This document shows positions 19,209-26,695 of a stretch of DNA of 64,000 bases, in pieces (positions within the stretch are counted from its first letter, which is position 1; each line of letters opens with the position of its first letter). The notes under the pieces are model-generated. The model did no database searches and was not told where the DNA came from. It saw only the letters and a program-made list of their open reading frames with translations. Both the position numbers and the translations under genes were made by a program. Source of the stretch: Micromonospora haikouensis (GTDB lineage Bacteria > Actinomycetota > Actinomycetes > Mycobacteriales > Micromonosporaceae); the NCBI RefSeq assembly GCF_900091595.1, contig NZ_FMCW01000004.1:239714-303713 (forward strand), in the 5' to 3' direction.

Positions 19209-19355
19209 GTGCCTGTGAGCGCATTGGACCCGTACCTCAAGGGGATCTGCCGCCCGTCGGCACGTCCCGGACGAGCCCTGACCGACGGCCCCGGCCGCGC
19301 CCGCGCCGGGGCGCCCCAGCGGTCCGCGGCGACCCCGATTGGGGAGGCACGGTGA
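19209..19355 (+). CDS. Small ORF (48 aa) translationally coupled to bldN
   Basis: GTG 19209 has a strong GAGGAGG 6-12 nt upstream and opens a 48-codon frame (VPVSALDPYLKGICRPSARP...). Its TGA overlaps the GTG start of the sigma gene (GTGA at 19352-19355). Product is basic, without membrane segment or known domain. It may be a regulatory leader peptide whose translation controls bldN, or a small protein in its own right. Ribosome binding site, codon bias and overlap support translation; function is unknown. Confidence 0.6.
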   Translation: MPVSALDPYLKGICRPSARPGRALTDGPGRARAGAPQRSAATPIGEAR

Positions 19356-20320
19356 CCAGTTTCGGCTACGCGCAACGACCGGTCGGGCTGGCCGCGGCGG
19401 CCCGTGCCGTCCTCAACGAGCGGCTGGGCGTCGGCCGGAGCCCCGCGGACGACGGGTCCAGCCTCGCCGTACGCGGCGACGGGGCATCCAGACGGTTACG
19501 CAACCGGTCCCATCACAACGAGGCGCTGCCCCGCCCGGCGACGCCGGGGGGCAACGGCGGACGGGTCGCGTCACCCGCCCGGCCGACCATGCCGGCGCAG
19601 GGCCGGCGCAGTGGCGACACGCCGCCGGTGACCGATCCGTCGGCCGGCGAGACGGCGGTGCTGCCGGCGGTGCCGGCCGGTCCGCCCCCGCCGCCCCCCG
19701 GGCCCCCGGGCGGCGGCACGCCGACGGGCTTCCCGAGCCGCCCCGACCCGTCCGACCCGGCCACCGAGGTCTGGAAGCTGGTCGAACGCGCCCAGGCCGG
19801 CGAGGCCGAGGCGTTCGGGCTGATCTACGACCGGTACGTCGACACCGTCTTCCGGTTCGTCTACTTCCGGGTGGGCAACCGGCAGCTCGCCGAGGACCTC
19901 ACGTCCGACACCTTCCTGCGGGCCCTCAAGCGCATCGGCAGCTTCACCTGGCAGGGCCGGGACCTCGGCGCATGGTTGGTCACCATCGCCCGGAACCTGG
20001 TCGCCGACCACTTCAAGTCCGGCCGGTACCGGCTGGAGGTCACCACCGGCGACGTGCTGGACGCCGACCGGGAGGACCGCGGCCCCGAGGGCAGCCCGGA
20101 GGCGGCGGTCGTCGAACACATCACCAACGTCGCCCTGCTCACCGCCGTCAAGCAGCTCAACCCGGAGCAGCAGGAGTGCATCGTGCTGCGGTTCCTCCAG
20201 GGCTTCTCGGTGGCGGAGACGGCGCGGGCGATGGGCAAGAACGAGGGCGCGATCAAGGCGTTGCAGTACCGCGCGGTCCGCGCGCTGGCCCGACTGCTGC
20301 CGGACGGCTTCCAGCCCTGA
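19352..20320 (+). CDS. bldN: BldN-type ECF RNA polymerase sigma factor
   Basis: A 322-residue sigma factor. Residues 1-138 are a long low-complexity extension (poly-Pro near 111). Sigma region 2 follows (VERAQAGEAEAFGLIYDRY, then TFLRALKRIGSFTWQGRDLG), then region 4 (LNPEQQECIVLRFLQGFSVA, then MGKNEGAIKALQYRAVR). These segments agree closely with Streptomyces BldN/AdsA as I recall it, including a cleavable-looking pro-region. BldN directs aerial-development genes (bldM, chaplins, rodlins) in Streptomyces. GTG 19352 has GGGGAGG upstream and overlaps the preceding small ORF. The next gene is its predicted anti-sigma partner. Confidence 0.9.
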   Translation: MTSFGYAQRPVGLAAAARAVLNERLGVGRSPADDGSSLAVRGDGASRRLRNRSHHNEALPRPATPGGNGGRVASPARPTMPAQGRRSGDTPPVTDPSAGETAVLPAVPAGPPPPPPGPPGGGTPTGFPSRPDPSDPATEVWKLVERAQAGEAEAFGLIYDRYVDTVFRFVYFRVGNRQLAEDLTSDTFLRALKRIGSFTWQGRDLGAWLVTIARNLVADHFKSGRYRLEVTTGDVLDADREDRGPEGSPEAAVVEHITNVALLTAVKQLNPEQQECIVLRFLQGFSVAETARAMGKNEGAIKALQYRAVRALARLLPDGFQP

Positions 20321-20560
20321 CCGCCGCCACCGGCTGCGTCCTTCCGCCTCGCCCCGCCCGTTCCACCCCGCGTGCCTCCCCGCCCGGCGGTTCGTCCTCC
20401 CCCGCGCGAGGCCGACCGCCCGGCCGGCGGCGTCCGCGAGGGGTCCGGCCCCGACGGCGGTTCACGCCCGTACGCCAGCCGGGGCGTGCGGCGCGGACGG
20501 GAGCGCCGACCGCGGCGACGTGACGGCCATAACTCTTCGTGATTTCGCTCCCGTCGGCCC

Positions 20561-20589
20561 CGTAACCCGTGCCCGGGGCGGAGCGTTTC
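20561..20589 (+). promoter_or_regulatory. Candidate BldN-dependent promoter for the anti-sigma gene
   Basis: CGTAAC (20561-20566) and CGTTTC (20584-20589) are separated by 17 bp. The reported BldN consensus in Streptomyces is CGTAAC and CGTTGA with about 16 bp, so the -35 is exact and the -10 has two mismatches. Autoregulation of rsbN by BldN is known in Streptomyces. Besides this site, the 20321-20744 gap shows no gene. Confidence 0.45.
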
Positions 20590-20744
20590 TCCCGGTGCGA
20601 CCGGTGGTTCTCCGGCATTCCCGGGCCCGACGGTCCGGACAGCGCAGCCGCCACAAGCTTCGTCCTGGGTGCACGCTGCCGCCGGTCGCTGGTGCCGACA
20701 GCGGCCGACCGACCGGCCGCCACCAGCGAGAGGAGGTGCCTGCG

Positions 20745-21653
20745 GTGACCAGCAACCTCTTCTCCCGCCGGCGCGCCGAGCGCTTCGCGCAGCTTCTCGA
20801 CGAAGCCAACGGCGGCCGACGTCACCACGTCCGGTCCCGGGCCGACGATCATCTCGCCGCGCTCGTCGCGGTCGGCCGGCAGCTCAACGCCGACCCTCCG
20901 CCCGTCGCGGTGGACCCCGACTTCCACACCGGCCTGCGGGCGATGCTCGTCGCCGCCGCCGAGCGGGAGGGCGTCGGGGCCGGTGCCAGCGCCCCGGAGG
21001 CCGCGCCGGCCGCCCGACGGGGCGGACTCGGTCAGCGCGGCACCGTCGGCGCCGGCCCACGCGGCCCGTTCCTGCCGGCCGTGACCGCCCGCCGGGCCCG
21101 GGCCCGGGGTGCCATTCTCATCGGCGTGACCGCCGGCGCGATCGCCGTCTCCGGCATCTCCGCCGCCAGTGAGAACGCCGTGCCCGGCGACGCCCTCTAC
21201 GGGATGAAGCGCTCGACCGAGCGCGCCCAGCTCGCCCTGGCCAGCTCGGATCTCAGCCGCGGCCAGCTCTTCCTCGACTTCGCCCGCACCCGGCTCGGCG
21301 AGGCCGCCGCGCTGCGCGGGGACCGGCTCGGGTTCGACGCCGTCCTCGACGACATGGACTCGGACACCCGTCAGGGCGTACGCCTGCTCACCACCACGGC
21401 TGCGCAGCGCTCCGACCCGGCGGGTCTGGACTCGGTGAACGCCTTCGTCACGGGGCAGCGCCGCGCGGTCGGTGACCTGCTCGACGGGGCCAGCCGCGCG
21501 GAGCGGGACCGGGTCCGCGAGTCGATCGCCCTGCTCGACGCGATCCGCAAGCGCTCCGACGGGCTGCGCGCCGCCATCGAGTGCGAGTTGCCCGCGCCCG
21601 CCGGCAGCGACGCGCTCGGCCCGACGCCGACGGCCTGCCCCGGCGACCGCTGA
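20745..21653 (+). CDS. RsbN-like anti-sigma protein (DUF5667), single-pass membrane
   Basis: A 302-residue protein beginning VTSNLFSRRRAERFAQLLDE, with AGGAGG 8 nt before GTG 20745. The cytoplasmic N-terminal about 120 residues include ADDHLAALVAVGRQLNADPPPV, which would be the sigma-binding part. A transmembrane helix lies at about 121-142 (GAILIGVTAGAIAVSGISAA). The extracytoplasmic part is the DUF5667 fold (ENAVPGDALYGMKRSTERAQ). In Streptomyces the gene after bldN encodes RsbN, which sequesters BldN at the membrane; position and layout match. There is no zinc-binding HxxxCxxC motif. Confidence 0.82.
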   Translation: MTSNLFSRRRAERFAQLLDEANGGRRHHVRSRADDHLAALVAVGRQLNADPPPVAVDPDFHTGLRAMLVAAAEREGVGAGASAPEAAPAARRGGLGQRGTVGAGPRGPFLPAVTARRARARGAILIGVTAGAIAVSGISAASENAVPGDALYGMKRSTERAQLALASSDLSRGQLFLDFARTRLGEAAALRGDRLGFDAVLDDMDSDTRQGVRLLTTTAAQRSDPAGLDSVNAFVTGQRRAVGDLLDGASRAERDRVRESIALLDAIRKRSDGLRAAIECELPAPAGSDALGPTPTACPGDR

Positions 21654-21728
21654 GCGCCCGATCTCCCGCTTCGCGGCTTTCCTGCTTCCTACTTCCTGCT
21701 CCCGCTGCGTTCCCAGCGTCGCCTGCTG

Positions 21729-21780
21729 TTAGGAAGGGGCCCCTCTACACCGTTATGCGTTAACAAGGTGCCCTTCCTTA
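21729..21780. repeat. Dispersed intergenic inverted repeat, copy A
   Basis: Left arm begins TTAGGAAGGGGCCCCT (21729) and the right arm ends AGGTGCCCTTCCTTA (21780). The middle reads CTACACCGTTATGCGTTAACA. Arms are imperfect reverse complements. It shares its core with copies at 47680, 50672 and 55008. It lies between the anti-sigma gene and a co-directional HAD gene, so it would insulate the two transcripts. Confidence 0.85.
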
Positions 21781-21887
21781 CCGAGCAGCGCGCGCCACAG
21801 TTCTCGCCGTGGCAGGTGGGGCGACCAGGACGCCCGGCTACGCTCGCGGGGAGGCACTCGTCGGGGTCGTCGAGCGAGGGAGGTCGG

Positions 21888-22763
21888 GTGGCCCGCAACG
21901 GCAGGATGACGGTCAGCACCGACCGGCGCGGTCACACCGCCGGCTGGGCCGAGACCGACGCCGCGCCCGCCACCCCGGTTGCCCCCGATCCGACCGCCGC
22001 GGCCTTCTTCGACGTGGACAACACGATGATGCAGGGCGCCTCGATCTACTGGTTCGCCCGCGGGCTCGCCGCCCGCAACTACTTCACCACCGGGGACCTG
22101 GCCCGGTTCGCCTGGCAACAGTTGCGCTTCCGGGTGCTCGCCACCGAGCACGCCGGGGACATGTCGCAGGCCAAGGAGGCGGCGCTCGCGTTCATCGAGG
22201 GCTGGCGGGTCGACGACGTGGAGCGGCTGGCCGAGGAGATCTTCGACGAGCTGATGGCCCCCCGGATCTGGGCCGGCACCCGCCGGCTGGCGCAGCGCCA
22301 CCTGGACGCCGGGGAGCGGGTCTGGCTGGTCAGCGCCGCGCCGGTCGAGATCGGCCGGGTGATCGCGTCCCGGCTGGGGCTGACCGGGGCGATCGGCACG
22401 GTCGCCGAGGTGGTCGACGGGGCGTACACGGGGCGGTTGGTGGGCGACCTGATGCACGGGCCGGCCAAGGCAGAGGCGGTTACCCAGCTCGCCGCCGTCG
22501 AGGGGCTGGACCTGGCGCGCTGCTCCGCCTACAGCGACTCCGCCAACGACCTGCCGATGCTGTCGGCCGTGGGCCGGGCGGTGGCCGTCAACCCGGACGG
22601 CGCCCTGCTGCGGCAGGCCCGGCGGCGGGGCTGGGAGGTACGCGACTTCCGCACCGGCCGGCGGGCCGTGAAGATCGCGGTGCCGTCGACGGCGGCGGCC
22701 GGGCTGCTCGCGGGCGCGGTCGGCGCCGGAATGGCGCTGCAGAAGCGCCGCCGCCTCCGCTGA
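21888..22763 (+). CDS. HAD-IB family hydrolase (SerB1/CicA-like)
   Basis: A 291-residue phosphatase-like protein. Motif I is FFDVDNTMMQGAS (D42, D44), the substrate loop region contains IYWFARGL, motif II is LVSAAP, and motif IV is SDSANDLPML. The C-terminus ends in a hydrophobic helix and basic tail (AAAGLLAGAVGAGMAL, then KRRRLR), suggesting membrane association. The homologue Rv0505c is called SerB1 but phosphoserine specificity is not proven for this branch. GTG 21888 has GAGGGAGG 4-5 nt upstream; starts further up would read through the repeat element. A TACGCT at about 21839 could be its -10 box. Confidence 0.88.
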   Translation: MARNGRMTVSTDRRGHTAGWAETDAAPATPVAPDPTAAAFFDVDNTMMQGASIYWFARGLAARNYFTTGDLARFAWQQLRFRVLATEHAGDMSQAKEAALAFIEGWRVDDVERLAEEIFDELMAPRIWAGTRRLAQRHLDAGERVWLVSAAPVEIGRVIASRLGLTGAIGTVAEVVDGAYTGRLVGDLMHGPAKAEAVTQLAAVEGLDLARCSAYSDSANDLPMLSAVGRAVAVNPDGALLRQARRRGWEVRDFRTGRRAVKIAVPSTAAAGLLAGAVGAGMALQKRRRLR

Positions 22764-22788
22764 CGACCCGCCGCCCCGCGTTCGCTGA

Positions 22789-22817
22789 CGCCCCGCCGGC
22801 CCGCGCCCGGTGGGGCG
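22789..22817. terminator. Stem-loop between convergent HAD and acyltransferase genes
   Basis: CGCCCCGCCGG (22789-22799) pairs with CCGGTGGGGCG (22807-22817), one mismatch, 7-nt loop. It occupies the 71-bp gap between two convergent stops, a position that suggests a shared terminator. No T-run. Confidence 0.6.
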
Positions 22818-22834
22818 CGACGGATGCCGGCGGG

Positions 22835-23950
22835 TCAGGGGCCGAACGGGTCCGGGCGGCGTTCCAGCAGGCTGTAGAGGGTCTGCTGGATGGTCTCCCG
22901 CACCTGGTCGGCGAGGTTGAACACGACCAGCGGGTCATCGGCCGAGTCGGTCAGGTGCGCGGTCGGGATCGGCGGGCAGAACTCGATGAGCCACTTGCTG
23001 GGCAGCGGCACCATCCCGAGCGGGCCCAACCACGGGAACGTCGGCGTGACCGGGAAGTATGGCAGCTTGAGCAGCCGGGCGAGGGGCTTGATGTCGGCGA
23101 GCATCGGATAGATCTCCTCGCCGCCTACGATCGCCACCGGCACGATCGGGGTGCCGGTGCGCAGCGCCGCCGAGACGAACCCGCCCCGGCCGAAGCGTTG
23201 CAGCTTGTAGCGGTCGGAGTAGAGCTTCCCGACGCCCTTGAACCCCTCGGGGAAGACGCCGACGACCTCGCCGGAGCGGAGCAGCCGCTCGGCGTCGGGG
23301 TTGCAGGCGACCGTGCCGCCGGTCTTGCGGGCGATCTCGGACACCACCGGCATCCGGAACACCAGATCCGCGCCGAGCAGCCGCAGGTAGCGGTGGGCCG
23401 GGTGCTGGTCGTGCAGGGCGGCGGAGAGGATCAGCGCGTCCAGCGCCACCGTGCCGGAGTGGTTGCCGACCACCAGGCCGGCACCGTCGGCCGGCACGTG
23501 CTCCAGCCCGGTCACCTCCGTGCGGAACCAGTCCCGGTAGAGCAGCCGCAGCATCGGGTGGAAGACGGACTCGGTCAGCTCCGGGTCGAACCCGAACTCG
23601 TCCACCTGGTAGTCGCCGGAGAGCCGCCGACGCAGGAACGCCAGCCCCGACGCGACCCGCCGGTCCCACACGTCGCCGGGCTGGTCCGGCACCGCCGCGT
23701 CCCGTGGGGCGCGGGCCGCCGACCCCGGCCGCTCGCGCTCCGCCGCCTCGGGCAGCTCCCGCTCCGCCGGCTGGTCCCGCCGGGTCGGCTGCGGGTCCGC
23801 CGGGCCACTGGCGGGGTCAGCGGCGGGCCCCGGGGCAGGGTGATGGCCGTTGCGCCGCGCCGGCTCCGCGCCCGGACCGGCCACCACCAGCGGTACGTCG
23901 TACCGGCCGTTGGCCCCGGCGCGCCCGCGCTCCTCGTCCGGCGGGGTCAC
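22835..23950 (-). CDS. PlsC-like lysophospholipid acyltransferase
   Basis: A 371-residue protein with a disordered Pro/Ala/Arg-rich N-terminal about 90 residues and an acyltransferase fold after it. Motif I reads GNHSGTVALDALIL, with H164 and D171 six residues apart, whereas classical PlsC has HX4D. The acceptor motif is VFPEGFKGVGK. This variant occurs in actinobacterial homologues such as Rv0502. It probably transfers an acyl chain to a glycerolipid or other acceptor. Its GTG start overlaps the stop of the upstream epimerase-like gene (GTGA, 23947-23950), so the pair is co-translated. Confidence 0.87.
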   Translation of the reverse strand: MTPPDEERGRAGANGRYDVPLVVAGPGAEPARRNGHHPAPGPAADPASGPADPQPTRRDQPAERELPEAAERERPGSAARAPRDAAVPDQPGDVWDRRVASGLAFLRRRLSGDYQVDEFGFDPELTESVFHPMLRLLYRDWFRTEVTGLEHVPADGAGLVVGNHSGTVALDALILSAALHDQHPAHRYLRLLGADLVFRMPVVSEIARKTGGTVACNPDAERLLRSGEVVGVFPEGFKGVGKLYSDRYKLQRFGRGGFVSAALRTGTPIVPVAIVGGEEIYPMLADIKPLARLLKLPYFPVTPTFPWLGPLGMVPLPSKWLIEFCPPIPTAHLTDSADDPLVVFNLADQVRETIQQTLYSLLERRPDPFGP

Positions 23951-25029
23951 GACCGCTCCCGCGCAACCGCGCGCACCTGGCGGATGCCGTCGAGGACGGC
24001 CCGCTCGGCGGCGGCCAACTGTTCCCGGGTGACCACCACGCCGCCCTGGTGGGCGCGGATGAAGTCGTCGAACGCGGCGGCGGTCGAGCGGGGCGCGAAG
24101 CCGTACTCGCGTTCGAGGGCGGAGGTGTCCACGACCCGACCGTGCACGAAAAGGTCGACCTGGTCCAGGCCGTACCGGCCGAAGCCGAGGCTGCGGGCCA
24201 GCGCGACCGCCCCGGACAGGCCCGGCTCGAACACCGGCACCCCGACCCGCCCGGCCCGCCTGATCGCCTGGGACAGAGACAGCACACCCGGCCCGGCGAC
24301 GTTGAACGTGCCCGGGTGCTCCTCGGCGACCGACCGGTGCAGCACCTCCAGCACGTCGTCGAAGTGCACGAACTGCAACCGGGGGTCGCGCCCGAAGACG
24401 GTGGGGACGAACGGCTGGGAGAAATACCTGGTGAGCGTGGTGTCGGCGGTGGAGCCGATGAACGGGGCGAAGCGCAGCACCGTGGCGGTGACGTCGGGCC
24501 GGCGGCGGCGGAAGCCGCGAACGTACCCCTCGATGTCGAGGATGTCGCGGCCGAAACCGCCGCGCGGCACCTCGCGCGGCTCGGTCTCCTCGGTGAAGAC
24601 GGCCGGGTCCCGGAACGACGCCCCGTACGCGGCGGTCGACGAGCGGACGACGAGCTTGCGCAGCCGGGGCGCCCGCTGGCAGGCGGCGAGCAGCTGCATG
24701 GTGCCGATGACGTTCTGTTCCTTCATCGCCGACCGGCCGCCCTGCTGCGGATCGGGGGCGGTGACGAGGGCGAGGTGCACCACGGCGTCGACGTCGAGGT
24801 CGGCGAGGAGGCCGCCGAGCGAGCCGAGGTCGAGCCGGATGCGCTCGACCCGGTCGAGCAGGCCGGCCACCTCGGGGTTGGGGGCGCTCGGGTCGACGCC
24901 GATCACCCGCTCGATGCGGGAGTCGGCGGCGAGCCGGGCGGCGACGTGCGCACCGAGGTATCGGTTGACCCCGGTGACGACGACCACCCCCGGGGCACCT
25001 GGGGTGCCACCGGGGGTCACGTCGTGCAC
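23947..25029 (-). CDS. NAD-dependent epimerase/dehydratase-family protein
   Basis: An extended SDR of 360 residues. The nucleotide motif is VVVTGVNRYLGAHVAARL near residue 16, then VDAVVHLALVTAP and KLVVRSSTAAYGAS. The region where the catalytic YxxxK should be reads GRDILDIEGYVRGF, so no standard Tyr-x3-Lys pair is obvious; the protein may be a binding or atypical enzyme. The homologue in M. tuberculosis, Rv0501, is named galE2 without direct proof. The start at 25029 lies 115 bp after bS22, and the stop overlaps the acyltransferase start. A lipid or cell-envelope role is suggested by the partner. Confidence 0.85.
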   Translation of the reverse strand: MHDVTPGGTPGAPGVVVVTGVNRYLGAHVAARLAADSRIERVIGVDPSAPNPEVAGLLDRVERIRLDLGSLGGLLADLDVDAVVHLALVTAPDPQQGGRSAMKEQNVIGTMQLLAACQRAPRLRKLVVRSSTAAYGASFRDPAVFTEETEPREVPRGGFGRDILDIEGYVRGFRRRRPDVTATVLRFAPFIGSTADTTLTRYFSQPFVPTVFGRDPRLQFVHFDDVLEVLHRSVAEEHPGTFNVAGPGVLSLSQAIRRAGRVGVPVFEPGLSGAVALARSLGFGRYGLDQVDLFVHGRVVDTSALEREYGFAPRSTAAAFDDFIRAHQGGVVVTREQLAAAERAVLDGIRQVRAVARERS

Positions 25030-25144
25030 CTACCCCGGCAGATGGGATCGAGCCGGGGCAACCGCGGCCTGATCACCTGAGCCTCCGAGGGTCGACTGTT
25101 GGCAAGCGACACGGGGTGCCGGGCCACGGTGGGCCCGGCCCCGG

Positions 25145-25246
25145 TCACTTGCCGAGACGGCGACGCTGGACGCGGGTCTTGCGCAGCAGCTTGCGGTGCT
25201 TCTTCTTAGCCATGCGCTTGCGGCGCTTCTTGACCACCGAGCCCAT
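25145..25246 (-). CDS. Ribosomal small-subunit protein bS22 (AURKAIP1/COX24-like), 33 aa
   Basis: A 33-residue, extremely basic protein reading [20 protein letters not shown] in its first 20 residues and ending RVQRRRLGK. It matches what I know of the mycobacterial ribosomal protein bS22 (COX24 domain, Rv0500B), found on the 30S subunit near the decoding region. ATG 25246 is preceded by GAAAGG about 10 nt upstream. In M. tuberculosis it lies in the same order: HTH gene, this gene, galE2-like gene. Its small size means gene finders often miss it. Confidence 0.93.
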   Translation of the reverse strand: MGSVVKKRRKRMAKKKHRKLLRKTRVQRRRLGK

Positions 25247-25449
25247 ACGACGACAGCCTTTCGATGCAACGTGCGGGGCGGACCGGATGACACCACGCGG
25301 TGGCGTCGAGGGCCGCTTGCGGACAACGGACCGGACCAGCTGGCGTGCGGCGGGCGCACCGGTGTGCGGTCACGGTCCGGTCCAGGGTAGCGGGAGAGGC
25401 TCAGCAGGACCAACGCGCCCCCGTCGATGCCCGTTACGTCGCACTCAGT

Positions 25450-25548
25450 GCCCTTTGCGGGGTGCCGCTCCGTGGCCCTTGCGGGTTGCCGCTCCGCGCT
25501 CTTTGCGGGGTGCCCGCCTCGTGGCCCTTGCGGGGTGCCCGCCTCGTG
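25450..25548. repeat. Four degenerate tandem repeats of about 25 bp
   Basis: Units begin at about 25450, 25475, 25500 and 25524 and share the core CTTGCGGGGTGCCCGCCTCG. Copies three and four are nearly identical; one and two have CCGCTCCG in place of CCCGCCTCG. The array lies in the 335-bp gap between the HTH gene and bS22, downstream of the former. No function is apparent; the rest of the gap is featureless. Confidence 0.8.
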
Positions 25549-25581
25549 GCATCGGCGGGTGGCGGAACAGCGGCAGGCGGA

Positions 25582-25791
25582 TCAGGCGGTCTCCTGGAAC
25601 GCACCCCGGAGATACTCGTGCACCGCGTGCTCGGGCACCCGGAACGACCGGCCGACCCGCACGGCGGTCAGCTCACCGCTGTGCACCAGCCGGTAGACCG
25701 TCATCTTCGACACCCGCATCACCGTCGCCACCTCGGCGACGGTGAGGAACCTGACCTCCGACAGCCTGCCGTCGGACTGCGAACCGGTCAT
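25582..25791 (-). CDS. Small excisionase/MerR-type HTH protein, 69 aa
   Basis: Opens MTGSQSDGRLSEVRFLTVAE and consists almost wholly of one winged-HTH: VAEVATVMRVSKMTVYRLVH, then SGELTAVRVGRSFRVPE. This is the excisionase-like family of Rv0500A, also related to BldC. No integrase is nearby, and its conserved position by bS22 argues for a housekeeping regulator. ATG 25791 is preferred; ATG 25806 adds five residues. Twin palindromes lie about 230-290 bp upstream (separate entry). Confidence 0.85.
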   Translation of the reverse strand: MTGSQSDGRLSEVRFLTVAEVATVMRVSKMTVYRLVHSGELTAVRVGRSFRVPEHAVHEYLRGAFQETA

Positions 25792-26020
25792 GGCCCACCG
25801 CCCCATCCCATGCCCCGGCGCGTGCCGCCGGACGGGATCCTCCCGCCAGGACGGGCTACGCGCGTGTTACCAGTACGGTAGCGGGACGGCTGTGACCGGC
25901 GCGATCCCTTCGCGCATGTTGATCACGCCGGAGACGGGTTTCCCCCGACCGTGGCCTGCCGTTCTCGCCCCGCCCGGGACCGGTCGGGGCCGCCTGGGGC
26001 CGGCGTCCGGTTGGCACGCC

Positions 26021-26077
26021 ATGTCGGTGACATTGCGGTATCCGGGCACCCCTGACCCCGCCATGTCGCCGACATGG
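26021..26077. promoter_or_regulatory. Two operator-like dyads 42 bp apart
   Basis: Site 1 is ATGTC-ggt-GACAT (26021-26033). Site 2 is CCATGTCG-c-CGACATGG (26061-26077), a perfect 17-bp dyad, with its ATGTC starting at 26063. The two ATGTC half-sites are 42 bp apart, four turns of DNA. They lie in the 25792-26296 gap, upstream of the small HTH gene (minus) and downstream of the candidate immunity gene. The rest of that gap contains open frames but none with plausible start, composition or domain. Confidence 0.65.
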
Positions 26078-26296
26078 AGTCGATCAAGGCACCCGGTGGC
26101 CCCGGCGGCGCCACCGGAGCCACCGGGCGGGGGCCCCGGGGCCGCTTCCGGACGCGGACCGGGGCCCCGCACTGGGAGCGCTTCAGTGTCGCAGGTGCCC
26201 GAGCTAGCCCGCACAGCGGTCGATCATGAACGTCGAGCACCAGCACTGTCACCACAGGTGGGACACTCGAGCCTACCGTTAACTTCGGCGGAAGAG

Positions 26297-26590
26297 TCAG
26301 TCGCCCGAGATCCAAACGTATCCCCTGGACTTAATCGCCTGATCGAAAATCGCCTTTAGCGTCGATACATCGGCTTCAAGGTCAGGGCGAGGATCGGCCC
26401 GCGCATCTAATTCAGCCTTCAGCTGACGCAGCTGGATCGTGTTAAACATCGTGTCGCCATATGGGTGGACGTTCGCCAGGAGCGAGCTATCCCTGCAGCC
26501 TTCGATTACCCTCTCAAGGGATTCCCCAGCCGCCGATCCACAATACGTTCGCCTATGAATCTGATCCTCAAGGAAGACTGCTAAGCCCAT
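26297..26590 (-). CDS. Candidate immunity protein for the RHS toxin
   Basis: A 97-residue acidic protein directly after the polymorphic toxin gene, on the same strand, 105 bp downstream. It contains VHPYGDTMFNTIQLRQLKAE followed by LDARADP. The YGDTxFNxxQ segment is one I associate with small proteins next to secreted toxins, although I cannot assign a numbered Imm family. Codon use is visibly A/T-richer than the rest of the window, as is the toxin tip, in line with joint acquisition. Start ATG 26590 has GAGGGG about 12 nt upstream. Cytoplasmic: no signal peptide or helix. Confidence 0.6.
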   Translation of the reverse strand: MGLAVFLEDQIHRRTYCGSAAGESLERVIEGCRDSSLLANVHPYGDTMFNTIQLRQLKAELDARADPRPDLEADVSTLKAIFDQAIKSRGYVWISGD

Positions 26591-26695
26591 CGAAGCCAGC
26601 CCCTCTTATCCACGCCACAACTAGATCGAACGGAAGTGCCCCCCTGTGCGTAGCCGCAGCTAGGAGCCACTTGCGTCCCCATTCTACGACATGCG

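Noticed and set aside
25450..25548. CRISPR-like repeats
   Set aside because: Units are degenerate, directly tandem and without unique spacers; no cas genes are near.
25582..25791. Excisionase of a prophage or integrative element
   Set aside because: Excisionase-like HTH, but no integrase or att site nearby, and the gene sits in a conserved chromosomal order beside bS22.
25742..26359. Possible gene in the gap upstream of the small HTH gene
   Set aside because: No start signal or domain; frames on both strands are Pro/Gly-rich, and the region holds operator-like dyads instead.
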